Source of the DNA: Acidianus hospitalis
GTDB lineage: Archaea > Thermoproteota > Thermoprotei_A > Sulfolobales > Sulfolobaceae
Direction of reading: 5' to 3'
NCBI GenBank assembly: GCA_046533895.1
Contig: JAWDOK010000004.1
Coordinates: 1-64,000 of the forward strand
Length of the DNA stretch: 64,000 nt
Shown: one piece after another, positions 20,314 through 29,980 of the stretch
Layout of the letters: every line of letters starts with the position of its first letter
How positions within the stretch are numbered: position 1 is the first letter of the stretch
Notes under the pieces: generated by a model
The model's input: the letters and a program-made list of their open reading frames with translations, nothing else
Databases searched by the model: none
Told to the model about the DNA's origin: nothing
Made by a program: the position numbers and the translations under genes

Positions 20314-20928
20314 TCATTTTACTAACTTATTAGTCGCCTTATACCATATAAACAGGTCAAGTAAACCAACTGGTAAATTTAAAGAAATGGAAATGCTTTT
20401 TAAAACTGACTCTATATAAATGTAATCCTTTTTTGGCAAGGACTTCTTGCTGTAAGAAAAATAATAAGAAGATAAAAATTTTAATATATGTCTATCTAGT
20501 ATTGCTAAATCAAAGTAACCTACATTTCTCAGGAAATGGCTGGCTTCTTTCATTCCTATTCCTTCAATTTGAAGAAGTTCTTCTCTAGCTTCATATTCAT
20601 CCTTGTTTGCTATAGGATAAATCCAGGCTTTTAGCTTACCATAATATTTTCTTACATTAAATAAATATTTAGCTTTTAAATTATAAAATCTGTATCCTGA
20701 ATTTTTAAGAACTTTAGAAATCCCGTCTTCATTTAAAGAAAATAATTTATCGTACAAATTATTTAACGCTGTATATGCACTAATGAATGAGGAATTAGAA
20801 GTTAGTATGCATAATACTAATTCTCTAAACCATACGTCTTCTCCTGCTTTATTATTAAGTTTAAATTCTTCAGCTCTTTCTAGCACTTTTGCTCTTAACT
20901 TTACGTTTTTTACTAGATTTCTTAGCAT
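20314..20928 (-). CDS. ogg: 8-oxoguanine DNA glycosylase/lyase (Ogg2-type)
   Basis: Base-excision repair enzyme of 204 residues in the HhH-GPD superfamily. The helix-hairpin-helix carries the catalytic lysine in LLQIEGIGMKEASHFLRN and the catalytic aspartate in LAILDRHILKFL. Length and motifs fit archaeal Ogg2 rather than AGOG. Its start lies inside the upstream gene, with a 59-base overlap in another frame on the same strand. Confidence 0.88.
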   Translation of the reverse strand: MLRNLVKNVKLRAKVLERAEEFKLNNKAGEDVWFRELVLCILTSNSSFISAYTALNNLYDKLFSLNEDGISKVLKNSGYRFYNLKAKYLFNVRKYYGKLKAWIYPIANKDEYEAREELLQIEGIGMKEASHFLRNVGYFDLAILDRHILKFLSSYYFSYSKKSLPKKDYIYIESVLKSISISLNLPVGLLDLFIWYKATNKLVK

Positions 20929-21385
20929 TCTTTTTCTTCTTTGCTTTCTTACTTTTCTTTTTCTTCTTATTCTTAACTATTGTAGGTTTAACTTCATTAA
21001 TGTCAGAAGAAGAAATAATCTTAGTTCCATCACTAGTATCTAAGATTATAAACGGATAGTCCTTGAGATCAAAATTTAAGCCTATAATAAAAGAGTCGAC
21101 AGCAACATTAATGTAATCTATCTTTACATTTTCATTATTAAATTCCTTAGGTATGCCTATTCTAAATATTTTTACAGGAAATGGAAATTTATACTTACAA
21201 TCTACATTAGCATTAATAATCTCTCCTTCTTTATATTTTACTATTATAACTTCACCATTAATAGTTTTAGATTCCAGATTTTCTGAGTAGTCAACCTCTT
21301 CTTCCTTATATTTCTTAAGACTTACTAGGGAAAAATTGTTAGCATTAATTATCTCTGGCTTATAATACTCCACTGTAGCTTTCAT
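20870..21385 (-). CDS. Unknown protein with lysine-rich C-terminal tail
   Basis: A 171-residue protein not recognised. The first 135 residues look like a beta-rich globular domain; the last 35 are almost entirely lysine, serine, alanine and arginine (KKKKKSKKAKKKK and similar), giving a strongly basic tail like those of DNA- or RNA-binding proteins. The tail is encoded by the part that overlaps the start of ogg, so expression is coupled. Position beside a glycosylase is compatible with a DNA-related role, but this is inference. Confidence 0.7.
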   Translation of the reverse strand: MKATVEYYKPEIINANNFSLVSLKKYKEEEVDYSENLESKTINGEVIIVKYKEGEIINANVDCKYKFPFPVKIFRIGIPKEFNNENVKIDYINVAVDSFIIGLNFDLKDYPFIILDTSDGTKIISSSDINEVKPTIVKNKKKKKSKKAKKKKNAKKSSKKRKVKSKSARKS

Positions 21386-21494
21386 AGTCGACTATATTTT
21401 ATCACTCAAAATATTAAATCCTAGTTTGAAGTTGATGGTAGAACCTTTGCAGAAAATTATATATACAATACTGGGTAGAACTTAAGGAGAGACC

Positions 21495-21713
21495 ATGAGT
21501 GTAAGAATAAGAGGGGCTAACGCTTATGGACATTTAGGATGGTTTCAAGTATACTGCAGAATATGCAACAGAAAACTTACTATAGGAGTAGACATAGTAT
21601 ATAAATGCCCAAAGTGCGAAAAGAAGTATAAAGCGTACTTCTGTGAGGCAGATAAGAGAGGATTAAAAGGTAAATGCCCATATTGCGGTAGCGAGCTGGT
21701 TCCAGTAATATGA
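21495..21713 (+). CDS. Small zinc-ribbon protein
   Basis: Seventy-two residues with cysteine pairs CRIC (21-24), CPKC (38-41) and CPYC (62-65) plus C49, enough for one or two zinc sites. The N-terminus MSVRIRGANAYGHLGWFQVYC is distinctive of a conserved Sulfolobales family of unknown role. A TATA-like ATTATATATAC and the ribosome site AAGGAGAG precede the ATG. It overlaps the next gene by four bases (ATGA). Confidence 0.8.
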   Translation: MSVRIRGANAYGHLGWFQVYCRICNRKLTIGVDIVYKCPKCEKKYKAYFCEADKRGLKGKCPYCGSELVPVI

Positions 21714-22024
21714 TAAAGTATTTTTTAAACGGAAATCAAGTAACTCTTCTTGAAGATAATTCTTCTCTGTTTATAATTATGGATTTGCAAATAAAGCTGG
21801 ATAAGAGCAATGTTAAGTTAACTGCGAGTAAAATACAATTCGTAGACGTAAATATTCCGTTTAAGTACGGTAATATACTTAAAAAGGGAATATGTAAAAT
21901 TAATGATAAGTTATTTATTTGTTATGCAATTGCTGAACTTAAAGGCAGTATTAGCGAATATGATGAAAATAAGGTAAAAGAGGTTTACAAGGAAGTTGTA
22001 GAAGTATTAAATAATGTAATATGA
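21710..22024 (+). CDS. Unknown 104-residue protein
   Basis: Not recognised. The sequence alternates hydrophobic beta strands (YFLNGNQVTLLEDN, SLFIIMDLQIKL) with a C-terminal helix (ENKVKEVYKEVVEVLNNV). It begins in an ATGA overlap with the zinc-ribbon gene, so the two are coupled. Its last 40 bases are shared tail-to-tail with the next minus-strand gene. Confidence 0.6.
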   Translation: MIKYFLNGNQVTLLEDNSSLFIIMDLQIKLDKSNVKLTASKIQFVDVNIPFKYGNILKKGICKINDKLFICYAIAELKGSISEYDENKVKEVYKEVVEVLNNVI

Positions 22025-22293
22025 ATTCCTTTACTCTTTAATTCGTTAATAATTCTATCCAAAGTCGTCGTAAGTTCTTCGGCATCTTCACTTTCTATCT
22101 CTATTATAAGCTGAAAATTTTTCAAATTACCGCTAAGATAAGCACTAATTAGCGTATTTTTTGAGACAGAACAAATATATGAAGCCCCAAGGCGTATTGG
22201 CTTGCAAATATTAGCTAAAATTCCTTCAATACTATAGAAGACGTCTCTTAACCTACCTGGATCTTCTAGTACTAAAAGTTTTACACTAAACAA
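21985..22293 (-). CDS. Unknown protein with ACT/ferredoxin-like pattern
   Basis: A 102-residue protein with a beta-alpha-beta pattern (FSVKLLVLEDPGRLRDVFYSIEGIL, then NFQLIIEIESEDAEELTTTLDRIINELKSKGIHITLF) reminiscent of ACT or ferredoxin-like ligand domains. No exact family recognised. It follows the next minus-strand gene by six bases and overlaps the convergent gene by 40 bases. Confidence 0.6.
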   Translation of the reverse strand: MFSVKLLVLEDPGRLRDVFYSIEGILANICKPIRLGASYICSVSKNTLISAYLSGNLKNFQLIIEIESEDAEELTTTLDRIINELKSKGIHITLFNTSTTSL

Positions 22294-22299
22294 TTTTTA

Positions 22300-22680
22300 T
22301 CACTTTAAGTTAGCCCTTTTTATAGGAATCTTTAACTTTTCAAATAATTCCTTTACTTTATCAAAGTATTTTTCGTCTCCTTCTATTTTCTTTATTTTTA
22401 ACTTCCTATATTTGAGCTTTAATACAATCGAATTATTGTCTATAACTAATATTTCTCCAATAATTCTGTTATAAATATTTTTAACCAACTTTACATAAAT
22501 ATAAATTCCGTTATCGCTAATATTAATAACCTTTGCCTCGCCTACCTTATAAGTCGGAGAAACTTTGTTTCCTTCATCCTTTACTTCAATAAGTTTACCA
22601 TCTACTACTTTATATAATAAAGTTCTTATAGCATGTTTTCCAGACTTACTTTTTGAGTTTTCAACGTACAATTGAACCAT
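22300..22680 (-). CDS. Unknown 126-residue beta-rich protein
   Basis: Not recognised. A basic N-terminus (residues 8-20) is followed by repeated beta strands (EAKVINISDNGIYIYVKLVKN, IIGEILVIDNNSIVLKLKYRKLKIKK) and a C-terminal helix, suggesting a small barrel that could bind nucleic acid. It overlaps the start of the next minus-strand gene's end by 20 bases, so it is in the flavoprotein operon. Confidence 0.6.
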   Translation of the reverse strand: MVQLYVENSKSKSGKHAIRTLLYKVVDGKLIEVKDEGNKVSPTYKVGEAKVINISDNGIYIYVKLVKNIYNRIIGEILVIDNNSIVLKLKYRKLKIKKIEGDEKYFDKVKELFEKLKIPIKRANLK

Positions 22681-23635
22681 ACTTTATACCCCTGGCTGAT
22701 TCTAAAATTCCTTCAAAATCTAATTTATCCTCGAGGAACGCATCTATTAATATGTCATTTCTTAAGAAAGTTTTTAACAAAAACTTTCTAGCATTAATAT
22801 TAGACTTCATATACACGTCTAATAATCTTCTCTGTATTTCAATCCTTCTCTCAATTTTAGTCAAGTTATAAGATAAATATTCATCAAAATTCTTTCCTCT
22901 TGTTATGGCTTCGTATGCTATTTCTGCAGAAATTGCAGAGGGTCTTATTCCTTCTCCGCTCATAGGAAAAACTAAGCCTCTGGCTTCTCCAATTTTTAAT
23001 GACTTAGATTTAACACTGCCTATTGATATTGGTGCACCTCTTAAATCCAGAATTTTGTAATCCTTAAATTTATTCTTAATATAATTTAGGAGAAGATCTT
23101 TAGAATTTTTGTTTTCTATAAAGCCTGCCCCTACGTTTAAAACTCCTTCCTCATCAGGAAATATCCAGAAAAATCCAGTAAATTTTGTATTAAACTCTAA
23201 TATTGCTTCATCACTAAATTCATTAGTCTCAATTAATGCTCTAGTAGTATAAACTACTTGCCTGTCCATGTCATATGGACCCTTTGCGTCTATTGTTAAG
23301 TCGAATTTTGACTTATCTGCCTTTGTAGAAATGACCTGGTTAACCTTCTCTCTCATAGAATTTATCCATCCTGGCTTGTCTATTACAATCCACTTTGGAT
23401 TCCTATAACCGACATCATATATTCTTTCTCCATCTAAATAAAATGCAAAATTTTTTATGTAATATTTTATTTTCCATTCAAATTTGGGTTTATAAATATT
23501 AGGAACTACGTCTCCACACGGTTTAAAGTATTTTTCTTTAATGTCAAATAATGTAACATCGTACCCCGAATTAGAAAGTAAATAAGCTAAATAAGAACCG
23601 CTAACTCCACCACCTATTACGGCAATCTTTTCCAT
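22661..23635 (-). CDS. FAD-dependent oxidoreductase, geranylgeranyl reductase family
   Basis: A 324-residue flavoprotein with the N-terminal dinucleotide motif AVIGGGVSGSYLAYLLSNSGYDVTLFD, the family motif CGDVVPN near 41, the GFFWIFPDEEGVLNVGAGF stretch and the FAD-contact GLVFPMSGEGIRPSAISAEIA. Members saturate the isoprenoid chains of archaeal lipids or reduce quinone side chains; the exact substrate cannot be told here. It heads a minus-strand run with two unknown genes. Confidence 0.82.
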   Translation of the reverse strand: MEKIAVIGGGVSGSYLAYLLSNSGYDVTLFDIKEKYFKPCGDVVPNIYKPKFEWKIKYYIKNFAFYLDGERIYDVGYRNPKWIVIDKPGWINSMREKVNQVISTKADKSKFDLTIDAKGPYDMDRQVVYTTRALIETNEFSDEAILEFNTKFTGFFWIFPDEEGVLNVGAGFIENKNSKDLLLNYIKNKFKDYKILDLRGAPISIGSVKSKSLKIGEARGLVFPMSGEGIRPSAISAEIAYEAITRGKNFDEYLSYNLTKIERRIEIQRRLLDVYMKSNINARKFLLKTFLRNDILIDAFLEDKLDFEGILESARGIKYGSIVR

Positions 23636-23717
23636 AAAATTAGAATGTAAGAAAAGTATAAAATATGCTTTGTAAGTATCTCATTTGTAAGTTTTATAAA
23701 CGGATGGTGGTCAGCTA

Positions 23718-26168
23718 TTGTTAAGTCAGGAATATGTAACAAAGAAAATGGAAGAATGGCCAAAGCATTATAACCCTGCAGAAATTGAACCTAAGTGGGA
23801 AAATCTTTGGTTAAGTAAGGAATACTGGGAAAAGGTATTTCGTTTTGATGAGAAAAGTAACAAACCCGTTTTCTACATAGATACTCCTCCACCATTTACT
23901 AGTGGAGAACTCCACATGGGACATGCATACTGGGTAACAATTGCCGACGCAATTGCAAGGTTTAAGAAGCTTCAAGGATACAATGTTCTAATTCCGCAAG
24001 GGTGGGATACTCAAGGTTTACCTACTGAATTAAAAGTTCAATATAAGCTAGGTATACCTAAGGAAAATAGAGAATTATTCTTACAAAAATGTATAGAATG
24101 GACCAACGAAATGATAAATAGAATGAAAACAGCAATGATAAGACTAGGCTATAGGCCAGACTGGGAAGACTTTGAATACAAAACGTATTCACCAGAATAT
24201 AGAAAAGTTATACAGAAAAGTTTACTAGATATGTATAAAATGGGAATAGTAAAAATTAAAGAAGGACCAGTATATTGGTGTCCAAAATGTGAAACTGCAG
24301 TAGCACAAAGCGAAGTAGGCTATCTAGAGAAAGAAGGAGTTCTTGTATACATAGGTTTTCCGTTAAAAGATGGAGGAGAAATAGTAATAGCAACTACAAG
24401 GCCAGAACTACTTGCAGCTACTCAGGCAATTGTAGTAAATCCAACAGATGAAAGATATAAGGATCTTATAGGAAAGACAGCAATAGTTCCAATATTTAAT
24501 AAAGAAGTTAAAATAATAGCGGATGAAGCAGTAGAGAAGGACTTTGGCACCGGAGCCGTAATGGTAAGTACATATGGTGATCCGCAAGATATAAAATGGA
24601 AACTCAAGTATAATTTACCATCAACTGAAATTATTGATAATAAAGGTAGAATAAAAGGAACTGGAATACTTGATGGGCTAACGGTTCCACAGGCTAAGCA
24701 AAAAATGATTGAAATACTAAAGGAGAAAGGATATGTGAGAAGAATAGAAAAGATTAAGCATAACGTGCTCTCTCACACTGAAAGAAGCGATTGTTTATCC
24801 CCTATAGAATTTTTAACTAAGAAGCAAATTTATATAGATGTGTTAAAATTCAAGGATAAGCTTCTTGAAGAGTACAAAAAGATGCAATTTAAGCCCTCTA
24901 GAATGTCCTACTATTTAGAAGAATGGATAAAGAGTTTAGAATGGGATTGGAACATAAGTAGGCAAAGGGTTTATGGCACTCCATTACCCTTCTGGTATTG
25001 CGATAATAACCACTTAATTCCGGCTAAAGAAGAAGATTTACCAGTAGATCCAACAAAAACTAAACCACCATATGAAAAATGTCCTTACTGCGGATTGCCA
25101 TTAAAACCAGTAACCGACGTCGCAGATGTTTGGATAGATTCTAGCGTCACAGTGATATACTTATCAGGATTTTATACTAATAAGGAAAGATTTGCTAAAG
25201 CTTTCCCAGCGTCACTAAGACTTCAAGGTACAGATATAATTAGAACATGGCTATTCTATACGTTCTTTAGGACACTAATGCTCACTGGCAATGTACCATT
25301 CAAGCAAGTTCTTATAAACGGTCAAGTATTGGGACCCGACGGAAGCAGGATGAGTAAAAGTAAGGGTAATGTAGTTTCACCTTTAGAAAGAGTAAATGAG
25401 TTTGGAGCGGACGCAATAAGAATGACCTTACTAGATGCATCAATAGGGGAGGACTTCCCATTCAAATGGGATAACGTAAGAGGCAAAAAGTTATTATTAC
25501 AAAAATTATGGAACGCTAGTAGGCTTTCTTATCCATTTATTCACGGAAAGAATATAAGTAAACCTAACGATCTTCATGTTTTAGATAAATGGATATTAAT
25601 AAAGCATAAGAAGTTTGTCAAGAAAGCAATTGAGGCATATAACTCTTATGACTTTTACATCATAATAGACGAGCTTTATAACTATTTCTGGGAAACCGTA
25701 GCAGATGAGTACTTGGAACTTATAAAATATAGACTCTTTAACGAGGACCAATCAGCTCTATACACACTAAGGAGAATATTAAAGGATATAATAATACTTC
25801 TGCACCCAATAGTTCCGCATATAACAGAAGAAATTTATTCAAGACTATTTGGAGATAAAATAAGCGTATTATTGGAGGAATTACCTAATGTTGACGATAT
25901 AGAGGAAGATAACGAAGCAGAAAAAATAGGTGATTACGTAAAGAAATTCAACTCTATGGTGAGAACTTCAAAGATTAAAAACAAAATGTCAATAGTAACT
26001 CCAGTAAATGTAAAGCTTTACGCTAGCAATGAAATGATAGAGAGCATTAAGAAAGTGGAAAATGACGTAAAAATTACGCTTAAAATAAACTCACTAGAAT
26101 ACATACCATCACAGGATAGAGAAGAAGTTATAATTGAAAAATATGAAAATCAGCCCATGGGAGTTTAG
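23718..26168 (+). CDS. valS: Valyl-tRNA synthetase
   Basis: Class I synthetase of 816 residues. The HIGH box is ELHMGHAYW near 66 and the KMSKS box is RMSKSKGNVVSP near 540; the editing domain has IATTRPELLAATQAI, and two zinc knuckles are visible (CPKCETAV and CPYCGLPL). The N-terminal YNPAEIEPKWENLW is typical of ValS. It starts with TTG after GGTGGTC. There is no long C-terminal coiled coil, as usual in archaea. Confidence 0.96.
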   Translation: MLSQEYVTKKMEEWPKHYNPAEIEPKWENLWLSKEYWEKVFRFDEKSNKPVFYIDTPPPFTSGELHMGHAYWVTIADAIARFKKLQGYNVLIPQGWDTQGLPTELKVQYKLGIPKENRELFLQKCIEWTNEMINRMKTAMIRLGYRPDWEDFEYKTYSPEYRKVIQKSLLDMYKMGIVKIKEGPVYWCPKCETAVAQSEVGYLEKEGVLVYIGFPLKDGGEIVIATTRPELLAATQAIVVNPTDERYKDLIGKTAIVPIFNKEVKIIADEAVEKDFGTGAVMVSTYGDPQDIKWKLKYNLPSTEIIDNKGRIKGTGILDGLTVPQAKQKMIEILKEKGYVRRIEKIKHNVLSHTERSDCLSPIEFLTKKQIYIDVLKFKDKLLEEYKKMQFKPSRMSYYLEEWIKSLEWDWNISRQRVYGTPLPFWYCDNNHLIPAKEEDLPVDPTKTKPPYEKCPYCGLPLKPVTDVADVWIDSSVTVIYLSGFYTNKERFAKAFPASLRLQGTDIIRTWLFYTFFRTLMLTGNVPFKQVLINGQVLGPDGSRMSKSKGNVVSPLERVNEFGADAIRMTLLDASIGEDFPFKWDNVRGKKLLLQKLWNASRLSYPFIHGKNISKPNDLHVLDKWILIKHKKFVKKAIEAYNSYDFYIIIDELYNYFWETVADEYLELIKYRLFNEDQSALYTLRRILKDIIILLHPIVPHITEEIYSRLFGDKISVLLEELPNVDDIEEDNEAEKIGDYVKKFNSMVRTSKIKNKMSIVTPVNVKLYASNEMIESIKKVENDVKITLKINSLEYIPSQDREEVIIEKYENQPMGV

Positions 26169-26181
26169 CTCACTGATCGCT

Positions 26182-27378
26182 CTAGCTCTTCTCATCAACA
26201 ATTTTTTCTATCACATCTTTAATTCTTTTAACGCCTTCTTTAATTTTATCTTCATCTATTGCAAAGCTGAACCTTAAGAAATTTTTACCAACATTTAATG
26301 GAAAGACTTCTCCAGGTATCGTTATTACGCCAGCTTCTTCTATTAATTTTATAGCTAATTCCTTAGAACTGCCTACTTTCTTTACTACTTCTTTCATATT
26401 AGGAAACATATAAAACGCTCCTGGGGACTTATATACTTCTATACCCCTTATTTTAGAAAGCTCAGAGAACATTACGTCTCTTCTCTTTTTAAATAATTTT
26501 ATCATTTCCCTTACTTCATCAAAAGAATCAAAAGCTGCCAAGGCTCCTTTTTGAGCAAAACTTGTGGGACATGTATAAATATTAGCAGCTAATATACCCA
26601 TTTTGTCAATAATCTCTTTCTTAGCTACAATATAACCTAAACGCCATCCTGTCATTGAAAACGTTTTACTAAAACCGTTAATATAAATGACATAATCTCT
26701 CCAACCAGAGTCTTGTAAAACACTCCTCATTTCACCTTCATAGACAAAATAGTCATAAACTTCGTCTGACAATAGTATAATCTTTCTCTCTTTAGCAATT
26801 TCTTGGATTTCAATAATTTGTTTAGGTTCAAAAACCATTCCAGTAGGGTTATGAGGATTATTTAGCACTATCATTTTTGTCTTTGCCGTAATTTTTGAAT
26901 TTAAATCATCAATATCTATATAAAATCCTTTTTCCTTATCAAAATTAATGTTAACATAAACTGGTTTACCGCCGAGTAATTTTACTACTTCAGCATAAGA
27001 ATAAAATGCTGGGTCAAAGAGTATAACTTCGTCTCCAGGATTGATGTAAAGTAAGAAAGCTAGAAAAAGTGCAGTCTTAGCTCCAGGAGTTATGATTACT
27101 TCATCTTTTTTAATCTTATCCCCATATTTTTGTGATAAAAAGTCTGCAATTTTTTGTCTTAATTCGTCAATCCCTTTTGCAGGTGTATAAGCAGTATATC
27201 CTTCATCTAATGCTTTCTTAGCTTCTTCTCTTATTCTCTTAAACGTTACCACATCTGGTTGCCCAATTCCAAAATTAATCGTTTTTATTCCTTTTTCCTT
27301 CTCAACCCTTCTAGCTATTTCTTGGTAAAGTAAAGTTGATTCCCCTGTCAAATTACCTATAGCTTGTGAAAAACTCAT
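26182..27378 (-). CDS. Aspartate aminotransferase (class I/II)
   Basis: PLP enzyme of 398 residues. Signatures are INFGIGQPD, VIITPGAKTALFLA, VLNNPHNPTGMVF, the PLP lysine in INGFSKTFSMTGWRLGY near 235 and FLRFSFA with the substrate arginine. It closely resembles the well-studied S. solfataricus aspartate aminotransferase. It follows trpC by 13 bases, so it is probably the last gene of the trp operon. Confidence 0.93.
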   Translation of the reverse strand: MSFSQAIGNLTGESTLLYQEIARRVEKEKGIKTINFGIGQPDVVTFKRIREEAKKALDEGYTAYTPAKGIDELRQKIADFLSQKYGDKIKKDEVIITPGAKTALFLAFLLYINPGDEVILFDPAFYSYAEVVKLLGGKPVYVNINFDKEKGFYIDIDDLNSKITAKTKMIVLNNPHNPTGMVFEPKQIIEIQEIAKERKIILLSDEVYDYFVYEGEMRSVLQDSGWRDYVIYINGFSKTFSMTGWRLGYIVAKKEIIDKMGILAANIYTCPTSFAQKGALAAFDSFDEVREMIKLFKKRRDVMFSELSKIRGIEVYKSPGAFYMFPNMKEVVKKVGSSKELAIKLIEEAGVITIPGEVFPLNVGKNFLRFSFAIDEDKIKEGVKRIKDVIEKIVDEKS

Positions 27379-27391
27379 TGTGAATAATAGT

Positions 27392-28144
27392 CTAAATTAA
27401 TTCTTTAATTTTACTTGGTTCCTTCATTAGGGAACTTCCTATTAGAAAAGCGTCTGCACCGTATTTTTTTAGTTCTTCTATTTGTTCCTTAGAAGTTATA
27501 CCGCTTTCAGCTACTCTTATAACGTTTGATGGAATTTTTCTCAAAACTCTTTTCACCCTTTCTTGATCAATGGCAAATGTAAGCAAATCCCTAGAATTAA
27601 CGCCAATAATTTTTGCACCGGCGTTTAATGCAATTTCTAGTTCATTTTCGTCAAAAATTTCTACTAAAGGCTCTAATCTATACGACCTTGCATAAAGTAT
27701 TAGGCTTTCGAGCTCTCTCTCAGTTAAAATTCTAACTATAAGCAAAATACTATCAGCACCTAAATTGTATGCGTTATCTATTTGCCTTTCAGTGACCACA
27801 AAATCTTTCATTAAAACTGGAATTTTAACAGTATGAGATATTATAAATAAATAATCATACGAACCAGAAAAAAATTTATCTTCGGTTAACACGCTAATTC
27901 CTACAGCACCAGATCTTTCCATTTCTTTTGCATATTCTATAGGATCTCTATCCGCAGAAAATCCAGAAGGAGAAGCTCTTTTATATTCTGCTATGATAGG
28001 GTTCTTATTTTCTTCTTTTACTTTTCTTATCGCATCGATTAATGAGAAGACTGGCTTATCTCTAATTTTATGAACATAAGGTCTACTATATGCATTATTA
28101 ACTACATCTTTTAACCAGCCAGTTAGGAATCTAACCATTATCAT
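27392..28144 (-). CDS. trpC: Indole-3-glycerol phosphate synthase
   Basis: Closes the indole ring in tryptophan synthesis. A 250-residue TIM barrel with IIAEYKRASPSG (catalytic lysine), ISVLTEDKFFSGSYDYL, VLMKDFVV, the catalytic glutamate and asparagine in IIGVNSRDL, and VAESGI near the end. Length matches the crystallised S. solfataricus enzyme. Its ATG overlaps the trpG stop (ATGA). Confidence 0.97.
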   Translation of the reverse strand: MIMVRFLTGWLKDVVNNAYSRPYVHKIRDKPVFSLIDAIRKVKEENKNPIIAEYKRASPSGFSADRDPIEYAKEMERSGAVGISVLTEDKFFSGSYDYLFIISHTVKIPVLMKDFVVTERQIDNAYNLGADSILLIVRILTERELESLILYARSYRLEPLVEIFDENELEIALNAGAKIIGVNSRDLLTFAIDQERVKRVLRKIPSNVIRVAESGITSKEQIEELKKYGADAFLIGSSLMKEPSKIKELI

Positions 28145-28722
28145 ACCCTATTTAGGAAATTATAAAATATCTTTTGTCCTACTTGCGTGCCTATGCTTTC
28201 AGGATGAAATTGGACTCCGAAGATCTTGTACTCTTCATGGTGAACCCCCATTATTTCATTATCTTCCTTAGAATATGCATCAATAATTAAAGGAGGTTTT
28301 ACGTCATCTATTACAAGACTATGATATCTAGTAGCCTTAAATTCCTTCGGCAATCCTTCATAGATTACCGCAGAAGAATTTTGAATTATTGTACTTAATT
28401 TACCGTGGAAAACTACTTTAGCTTTTCTTATCTTAGCGTTAAATGCATAGCCAATTGCTTGATGACCTAGACATATACCTAGAATTGGAATTCTTTTACC
28501 TAACTGCTTTATAACATCTATTACGATTCCAATATCCTCCTTCTTATCTGGTGAACCTGGACCAGGAGATATTATTATCCTATCTGGATTTATCCTCTCT
28601 ATTCCTTTAACAGTTATTTCATCATTTCTTATGACTATTGGATAGCTTCCTAGTTCGCCTACAGCTTGTGCAATATTATAAACAAAACTGTCATAGTTAT
28701 CAATTATCAAAGTTAAGTCCAT
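28141..28722 (-). CDS. trpG: Anthranilate synthase glutamine amidotransferase subunit
   Basis: Supplies ammonia from glutamine to TrpE. Class I amidotransferase of about 193 residues with the nucleophile cysteine in LGICLGHQAIG near 80, the oxyanion region ISPGPGSPD and the His-Glu pair in FGVQFHPESIG. I start at the ATG at 28722, six bases after GGGTG; a GTG three codons upstream overlaps the trpE stop and is possible. Confidence 0.96.
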   Translation of the reverse strand: MDLTLIIDNYDSFVYNIAQAVGELGSYPIVIRNDEITVKGIERINPDRIIISPGPGSPDKKEDIGIVIDVIKQLGKRIPILGICLGHQAIGYAFNAKIRKAKVVFHGKLSTIIQNSSAVIYEGLPKEFKATRYHSLVIDDVKPPLIIDAYSKEDNEIMGVHHEEYKIFGVQFHPESIGTQVGQKIFYNFLNRV

Positions 28723-28723
28723 T

Positions 28724-29980
28724 TTAAACACCCATAGCGACTTTTAATGCCCTCATTTTATGCTCAGTTTCAAAATACTCCATCTCAGGAATAGAATCAT
28801 ACACTATACCAGCGCCAGCTTGTATTCTAAATAAGTCTTTATTGACAAAGGCTGATCTAATAGAAATTGCAAACTCTGCAGAATCTTTAGATATAAAACC
28901 TACTGCGCCTGCATAAGGGCCTCTCTTAAACGGTTCTAAAGTTTCTATAATATTCATAGCCATAGGCTTTGGGGCACCGCTCACTGTGCCAGCAGGAAAT
29001 GTAGACTTAAGCACATCAACTGGTGTAAATCCTTTTTTTAAAGTACCTATTACTCTGCTCACTATATGTTGTACATAACTATATTTCTCTATATACATAA
29101 AATCTGGAACCTTTACTGTACCCGGATAACAAACTCTACCTATATCGTTCCTAGCTAAATCCACTAGCATTAAATGTTCAGCTCTTTCTTTTTCCGAAGA
29201 AAGAAGTTCTTGTTCTAGTTCAAAATCCTCTTCAGGAGTGCTTCCTCTAGGTCTAGTCCCAGCTATAGGATAAGACTCTACAACGCCGTTTTGTACAGAA
29301 AAAAGCAACTCTGGGCTGGAACCTATAAGTTCTCTTTCCTTAAATTTAAGATAAAACATATAAGGAGACGGATTAATTTTCCTAAGATTATAATAGAATC
29401 TCATTAAGTCACCTTTAAATGTGAATCTATAAAACCTAGAAAGTACTACTTGAAAAGCATAGCCGTTCCTAATATATTCTAAGATCTCATTTACAGCATC
29501 TTCAAATTCATTTTTGTTCATAGATTGGTCATAGCCCGAGAATTTTATATCACCTATTTCTCCGCAGCTAGAAATTCCAGATATATCACCGTTAACATAG
29601 ACTTTCGCACTATTATGATCATATATTATAACGTTCTCTGGTAAGAAAAATTCTCCGTTAGGCCATGATTCTGCTACTGGTTTAATATCTTTAACAGTTT
29701 CCCAGTTCCTAACAGCATCGTAAGACACATAACCAATATACGCATTAAATTCTGGAATTGAAAAACCTCCATACGTTGAAATTGAATAAAGCTTATCTGC
29801 GATATCTTCTGAATACTCAGAGCTCAAATAATCTTTCTTGCCCCATGCTATTATACTGTATCTTGCTTTATTTTGAGGTCCACTAACGCTCTCTAAAAGA
29901 GCAGCAAAATCCTCATTTGCTCTTACACATTTGAAAACTTCGTATGGTTGAGCAAAGGAAGTTATAGGATACGCATTCAT
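28724..29980 (-). CDS. trpE: Anthranilate synthase component I
   Basis: Converts chorismate to anthranilate. The 418 residues show QVVLSRFYRF, ELIGSSPELLFSV, PIAGTRPRG, the DLARNDIGRV motif, FPAGTVSGAPKPMAMNII and the C-terminal IQAGAGIVYDS. An N-terminal feedback-binding region is present but short. Its ATG overlaps the trpF stop (ATGA). Confidence 0.97.
   Translation of the reverse strand: MNAYPITSFAQPYEVFKCVRANEDFAALLESVSGPQNKARYSIIAWGKKDYLSSEYSEDIADKLYSISTYGGFSIPEFNAYIGYVSYDAVRNWETVKDIKPVAESWPNGEFFLPENVIIYDHNSAKVYVNGDISGISSCGEIGDIKFSGYDQSMNKNEFEDAVNEILEYIRNGYAFQVVLSRFYRFTFKGDLMRFYYNLRKINPSPYMFYLKFKERELIGSSPELLFSVQNGVVESYPIAGTRPRGSTPEEDFELEQELLSSEKERAEHLMLVDLARNDIGRVCYPGTVKVPDFMYIEKYSYVQHIVSRVIGTLKKGFTPVDVLKSTFPAGTVSGAPKPMAMNIIETLEPFKRGPYAGAVGFISKDSAEFAISIRSAFVNKDLFRIQAGAGIVYDSIPEMEYFETEHKMRALKVAMGV

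Noticed and set aside
26150..26205. A TTGATGA and CTGA pair on the minus strand between valS and the aminotransferase
   Set aside because: The TTGATGA encodes conserved C-terminal residues of the aminotransferase, no D' box is present, and spacing does not fit a C/D sRNA.
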